In this document: positions 59,382 to 64,000 of the stretch, one piece after another
Numbering within the stretch: the first letter of the stretch is position 1
How the letters are laid out: every line of letters starts with the position of its first letter
Origin: Astrothelium macrocarpum
Taxonomy: Eukaryota; Ascomycota; Dothideomycetes; Trypetheliales; Trypetheliaceae
Reading direction: 5' to 3'
Length of the DNA: 64,000 bases
Assembly: GCA_021030915.1 (NCBI GenBank)
Contig: JAGEMR010000020.1
Span: 124,001-188,000, forward strand
Notes under the pieces: model-generated
Told to the model about the DNA's origin: nothing
Databases searched by the model: none
The model's input: only the letters and a program-made list of their open reading frames with translations
Program-made: the position numbers and the translations under genes

Positions 59382-60850
59382 GTCTAACTACAACGTGATC
59401 TAGAACTGGGTTGGCCTGCGCCGATCTTCCCTGCTTTGACTCGAAATGGCCTAGCTTGTGCTCTGACTGACCTAGCTCTGATGCTGATAAGCATAATCCC
59501 GGCTTCTCTGATTCAAAAAACCTTATCTAATGTGGCGGCCACGTGGGTTTGACCGTTACCCGGGGGCTAAATAGAGTTTGCATATAAAACCATAGTCGCT
59601 TAACTGTTACAGGGTAGCCAGCCAATCAAAATGCACAAGAATGTTGGATTGTGACTGTTCTCAAAACTACTTCTTTGGGCATGATGTACGCGTTCTTGCA
59701 CTGACGGTCGATCACGTCTGGGCGCCGCATATCAGCCCACCAAGAATTGACAGGAGAAGTGTCATAATCTAGAAATGTCGTATCAGAGTCAATTCATTTA
59801 GGTATATATTCTGAAGACTAGATTAAACTTGGCTTAGCTTGGCCGAAGCGCACCTATGATTGCTCAGCTCGGATAAGTGAACTGACCCTAATATGAAGTT
59901 TACCCCGCTGGTGGTCAGTCCATCCAGCTGAACCAAGCAATCTAGGCCAGCCATAGAACCTGTGTGGGATTAGCCCAGCTAAATAAACTGACTCGTGCAC
60001 GACATCTCTTCTGTCGACCTCTGGTGAGGTCAACTTTGACAGAAAGTGGGGATACTGTGTCAGTCTTTGGCGTTATTCACCTGATTTGTGGACGAGGTTT
60101 TTTAGCACACTTGACGGTCGGAACGTTTGGTACTCGCAACGTTGGTGATATCGCAACACCGGCTTACATAATGCCGTTGATGGTTTGACACAACGCAAAG
60201 ACGAATGAATTCGACTCTTGATATAAAATCCCATGTTGGTCAATCTCTCTGTACGAACATGGCCTATTCTGTGCAAGTATGCTATGTTGTCCTAAGGACT
60301 CATTCCTATCCCTGTCTTTCGGCATTCATCGTTAAGGATACTGGCAGTAAGAAATGGCTGGAAAACATGCTTCTTTTCCGAAAGCAAACATATGGATTCC
60401 ACTCATTATTCATGTCTCATAAAAAATTTTCCACATTCCTTTTGCTGTTCAGAAAGAAATCGCACTGTCTACGAGCCTTGCTGAGATCAGCCCAAACACA
60501 TCAACAACCACAGGTATACCATAGCGATACAAGCATGATGGATATTTTCGATAAATCTAATGAGCAGACTAGCTTCTCCATTTGTGCAGTCAAAGATGGG
60601 GAAGCCGGTATGCTGGCTTTGATAGTCGCTTTGTGATGTGCAGAGTGTGATGGAGAAATCGCTGAGCAAGTTTCACTCCCTTGTGTTGTGAGAGAAGCAC
60701 TCTCTCCTCACACTGCAAACAAAGCTCCAAGAGCTCAATGTGGTAAGCTTGCCACATCATCTAGCACTCTTTTCCTTCCTTCATATACCATATCCATCAC
60801 GACGTCGCGTCTTACTTGACCAAATCCATCAAAATTACTAAAACTTCATC

Positions 60851-61446
60851 ATGGGTGAGATCCGAGAACTCCAATTTCAAATCGAAGGCCTTGAGAGATC
60901 CGTTCATGATACGGAGATAACAATCTCGAAGATCAAGCTCCTTGATAAAACCAAAGCCTTCCTCACCAAAATAATGGAGGAGAAGAAGGAGAAGATCAAG
61001 CGCCGCAAAGAACGCATCGAGGTACGACCGATCAATATCGTAATCTTGCCAGCCTAGTGTCTCGAAGAAATCCAATGATAATCCGGCTTAAAATTCCGAC
61101 TAACGTATGGCCACAGGGCCTCACAAGTGAAGGCAAAGCGGACTCCAACCATCACCCTCCACCGATTCTCCCCGTCCTCCTCACTCCCACTGCACCCAAC
61201 ACCATCCCTACCATCGTCATTCGCACCCCAGGATCCACCCAGGCCGCCACCATCAAGCCCGCTCCGGCCATTAACCCGGGCCGCCTCATCCTCATGCAGC
61301 GGCCCCCTCCACCTCCACCGGGGGGCCCTCATGCGGAGATGAGGGGCCTTGGGACCAAGGGGAATGCGATTCCGTTGGGGGTGCGGAGGAAGAGGAAGTG
61401 GGAGGAGGAGAAGGAGAAGGAAGAGGGGGAGGTGGAGGAGGGCTAG
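60851..61446 (+). CDS. Small unknown protein with N-terminal coiled coil
   Basis: Exons 60851-61021 and 61117-61446 (95-bp intron with CTAAC branch-like site); 166 aa. I do not recognise it. The first 57 residues are a charged helix (IRELQFQIEGLERSVHDTEI; KEKIKRRKERIE) likely to form a coiled coil. The rest is Pro/Thr-rich with a short polyproline run (QRPPPPPPGG), ending in a basic then acidic tail (RRKRKWEEEKEKEEGEVEEG). A minus-strand frame overlaps most of exon 2, but the plus-strand splice gives a better-composed protein. The 3' end is 295 bp from the convergent NUC1 gene. It may be a nuclear adaptor; that is a guess. Confidence 0.62.
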
Positions 61447-61741
61447 AGCGATCGGGAGGCCCCCCAGAGGAAGGGGGTGGAGTTTTTCTGTTGTGTTTCT
61501 GTTTTCTCTCTTTCTTTTCCCTCGAGATGATTTGTGGGGGCGTTGTGAAATCGGGGGGATCCCCAGGTGGCTGATGTGTTTGTTTCTGTGGGATTTCTGT
61601 AGCTTTCTTTTCTTTCGAAATTGAAACGTTCGTAAATCCGCAAAAAATTTCATCGTAAGATATGATGGGAATGTGCACTTGGGAGGAACTCCAATCATCT
61701 ATGACATCTATGATAACACTGATCTCTTTCACAATCCTCTC

Positions 61742-62740
61742 TTATCTCTTTGTCGGCATTGGCGGTAAGCTCTTCTGCCTTTCCTTGTACTCTCTCACCA
61801 TTACAGAGCAGCTAACCTCCTGACATAACCGCTTCTTCCTCACATCTGGTAGTTTGCTGGCAAATTCTAATCCACTGGCCCTTTCTACAGCACCAAGGGG
61901 CACCTCAAAATCTTGTAACGGCTTGCCATTATCAATCGGAGCGTTCGGCAGTACAAATGCACCAACAGCGACGTTCCCTCCGGTCTTGCCATCTTCACCA
62001 AATATCACCTTGTAGAAGTGCGTTGGCACCGCAATATTGGGCGGATCGCCGATGACTTCATAGCTTACGCGCCATTTACCATCTCGTTCCCTTCGAGGCA
62101 AATATAATGGCCCGGTCACGATGCGCACGCTCGGATATTGTGTAGTTAGCCGGCGGCAGAAGTCCTCAAAATGGGCCCAATAGTCTCTGTTGAAGCCGTC
62201 ACCCACTTGCGGACACATGTTGCTGAGCGCAAATGTATCATCCATGGCTTCCTGGCTCCACTTGGCGTCAGCAGCGGGCACTTGATGACCACGGTCGTAG
62301 CCGCTACGGAAATAGTCCTTTAATTTGCCTCGGAACTTCTCAGGTATCGACTCGTCCTCGTTAAAGTATGAATGCTTTCGGTCCCCTACATGAAGAGCAA
62401 GAGAGGCAGGGGTAATGTGCTCGGCAACCCACGCAGGGTTACGCGTGCGTCGATCGAATGAGGACGTCAAGGACGCGGCGGGCCGTAAATCTGCTACCGG
62501 GCCAGGAAAGCCATATTGAAAGACGCCTGAAGGGTCAACAGGTGTCACAGCTTTGATGGGAGCCGTTCGAGCCACGCTAGAGACGGTGGGAGCGGTCGAT
62601 GTCGTGGAGCTAGCTGGAATGGACGTTTGAGTGGGTACAGATGGAGTGTATTTTTTCTGGCTTGAGTAGAAGGCCGCGCTTGCTGCTGCTCCAACAGCGG
62701 CACTCGTGGCGGCGATGATAGTCAAGGTAGTCTTTGACAT
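61742..62740 (-). CDS. nuc1: Mitochondrial DNA/RNA non-specific nuclease NUC1 (endonuclease G)
   Basis: 332 aa, single exon. The N-terminus (TLTIIAATSAAVGAAASAAF) is a hydrophobic, small-residue segment suited to inner-membrane anchoring and intermembrane-space delivery. The beta-beta-alpha metal nuclease motif is D149-R-G-H152, in SGYDRGHQVPAADAKW. The metal-binding Asn region is LSNMCPQVGDGFNRDYW. Later conserved segments include RIVTGPLYLPRRERDGKWRV and AVPTHFYKVI. NUC1 degrades nucleic acids in mitochondria and can act in cell death and recombination. The ATG is immediately preceded by untranslated sequence with no competing upstream start. Length is normal for the family. Confidence 0.95.
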   Translation of the reverse strand: MSKTTLTIIAATSAAVGAAASAAFYSSQKKYTPSVPTQTSIPASSTTSTAPTVSSVARTAPIKAVTPVDPSGVFQYGFPGPVADLRPAASLTSSFDRRTRNPAWVAEHITPASLALHVGDRKHSYFNEDESIPEKFRGKLKDYFRSGYDRGHQVPAADAKWSQEAMDDTFALSNMCPQVGDGFNRDYWAHFEDFCRRLTTQYPSVRIVTGPLYLPRRERDGKWRVSYEVIGDPPNIAVPTHFYKVIFGEDGKTGGNVAVGAFVLPNAPIDNGKPLQDFEVPLGAVERASGLEFASKLPDVRKKRLCQEVSCSVMVREYKERQKSLPPMPTKR

Positions 62741-64000
62741 TTTGGTCTTGTTAGGAAATGGAGCACACGGCGCCTGCGCCGAAGCCAGACGAGACTCGAG
62801 GATTTATGTAGACGATGGATGGAGCACGCGCCGCAGTCATCTGGCGGCTACGCGCTATCACGGGGGAACGCCAAGTCTCATTTTCACAACTGCTTCCAAT
62901 CACAGCGAATGATTTCGATAATTGTAAGGGATTTGTCCTGTACTGCTTATCATCCGATCGCAAAGTCGATGGACACACCAATCACCGTGATTACTGATGG
63001 CACTATCGGCATGTGTTGCATCCAATCAAAATGTCCCGAAACAAGAAACCATCACTGACAGTAATTCATGGTGCTCATGTGGCCATACATGCTAAATGTT
63101 ACTTTTAGAATGTCGAGATAGCAAACAATCGAGAAGCTAACTAGGTAGGAAGCTATCAGGATAGAATTAGGAACGGGCCAGAAGAGCATCATCAGGAACA
63201 AACTGTTCAGGTAATATACAATTAGCTCCAGCGCTAGGTTTACGTATACTTTGATGGGTTCAAGAGTAGAGTGTTGACGACATGAGACTAAGCTTTTTGT
63301 TTAATCTTCCAAACAGCGCCCTTGATGCGTAAAGAAAGTATTACTTATACATGGGCTATCTATTTTAGACATGAGAGGAAGTGACCGTGAAGTACCAATA
63401 ACCATCATGCATACCCTAATCGTACAATAAATAACCGAGAGAAATGCGACACAAATGTCGCCTTCCTTAGGCAAACCCGGCAAGATCGCGTACAGTCGAT
63501 GCTTCATAGACTCGAGTTCCCAGTTATCGACGAAGCGGCTTCCTTTTGTATCCGTCCAATGTATTGCCTACTGACCGTATTCCATGCACCCATATACTTT
63601 TCCATGCATTGTGTGAAGCATGTCTCTTCGCCTTTGGAAATTGATGAGCCAGGTTTGGGGACACAACGCTCGAAACAGTGTTCGTTAACTTTCTGGAAAC
63701 TCTTTCTTAGCAGTGATCGCGGATTGAAGCATGTGTATCAGAACACATTTTGGTCAACTATCAAGAAGATCATGGTGAATGAGAAAGTATGCGTACTTCA
63801 ACTAACTGCCTTGCATTGTGAACTGCGTATTCTTGCCTGATTTGGTTCATGAAGGTAGTCTTTGGGTCTGATGAGGCGAAGGCAGACATGTTCGCGGTGT
63901 TCAACGAATCCATGATGAATTGCGTTCTCTAAGAGAATAAGCGACAGTTCCACAAGGCTGGATAGGGAATGGAAATGGGTGACTACCGACTAGAATAGTT
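62741..64000. other. 1.26-kb region at the right edge; no gene seen
   Basis: It includes the nuc1 promoter. A 113-codon plus frame at 63499-63840 and a 68-codon minus frame at 63301-63507 show no recognisable features. The window ends before the next gene can be seen. Confidence 0.4.

Larger units (their letters stand above)
58143..60850. other. 2.7-kb gene-poor region with inverted repeats
   Basis: No recognisable gene. The left end holds the P450 promoter and the right end that of the small coiled-coil gene. The centre (about 59150-60000) contains short inverted repeats and many scattered TAGCTTGGC/CCTAGCT-like words, unlike the other gaps. A 143-codon plus frame at 60205-60636 has no recognisable product. 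A decayed mobile element is possible, but no terminal repeats or transposase remnants were identified. Confidence 0.45.

Noticed and set aside
60205..60636. Plus-strand frame of 143 codons in the gene-poor region
   Set aside because: It begins with ATG but shows no recognisable family, and it lies in repeat-textured DNA; not strong enough to call a gene.
61054..61698. Minus-strand open frames (214 and 146 codons) between the small coiled-coil gene and nuc1
   Set aside because: Pro/Arg/Leu-rich low-complexity products. The plus-strand gene has a coherent intron and coiled coil, so that strand was preferred.
63499..63840. Plus-strand frame of 113 codons at the right edge
   Set aside because: No domain, no splice partner and no recognisable composition; chance cannot be excluded.
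1..64000. tRNA genes, rRNA genes or CRISPR-like arrays
   Set aside because: I looked for T-loop (GTTCRA) contexts with matching stems and for regularly spaced repeats and saw none convincing. A covariance-model scan would be decisive.

Overview
The window looks like nuclear DNA of a filamentous ascomycete (Pezizomycotina). Genes are closely packed on both strands. Introns are short (about 45-130 bp), GT-AG, and often carry a CTAAC/CTRAY-like branch site. Several products belong to families typical of moulds: a NACHT-ankyrin NLR, an SLC35F-type carrier, a PEX26-like peroxin, a serine beta-lactamase-like enzyme and an NRPS-like reductase fragment. I cannot name the species from sequence alone.

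Layout. 0.4-7.1 kb: a RING/ZZ-like/SH3-like ubiquitin ligase candidate (+) converging on PP4 regulatory subunit 3 (psy2, -). 7.1-9.8 kb: no gene seen. 9.8-16.9 kb: a Ser/Thr-repeat protein (+), an SLC35F-like carrier (+) and a Zrt3-like zinc transporter (-). 16.9-23.2 kb: a coiled-coil/RRM-like protein, the mitochondrial protease OMA1 and an unknown protein (all +). 23.9-31 kb: F-box/WD40 Cdc4 (-), an Atx2/ZIP9-like transporter (-) and histone acetyltransferase HAT1 (+). 31.9-37.3 kb: glutaminyl-tRNA synthetase (-), a relic of a thioester-reductase C-terminus (+) and a beta-lactamase-like hydrolase (-). 38.8-42.9 kb: an 18-exon mitochondrial NAD(P) transhydrogenase (+). 43.2-49.8 kb: an unrecognised two-exon gene (-), mitoribosomal protein mL46 (-) and a NACHT-ankyrin NLR (+). 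50-58.1 kb: a PEX26-like peroxin (-), a PARN-like deadenylase (+), a zinc-type alcohol dehydrogenase-like reductase (+) and a cytochrome P450 (-). 58.1-60.9 kb: gene-poor, with inverted repeats. 60.9-62.7 kb: a small coiled-coil protein (+) and the mitochondrial nuclease NUC1/EndoG (-).

The genes do not form one pathway or a secondary-metabolite cluster. They are mostly housekeeping genes (translation, chromatin, ubiquitin, mitochondria, metal ions, mRNA decay) with a few accessory genes (NLR, P450, beta-lactamase-like enzyme, reductase relic). Four mitochondrial genes (OMA1, NNT, mL46, NUC1) and two ZIP transporters fall in the window, but nothing shows that they are co-regulated.

Exon models were built by hand from splice signals, reading phase and remembered family sequence. 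Every multi-exon model given sums to a whole number of codons. The least certain points are the NNT start, the 43.2-44.7 kb model, the small ORF at 45.2 kb and the 3' end of the RRM-like gene.
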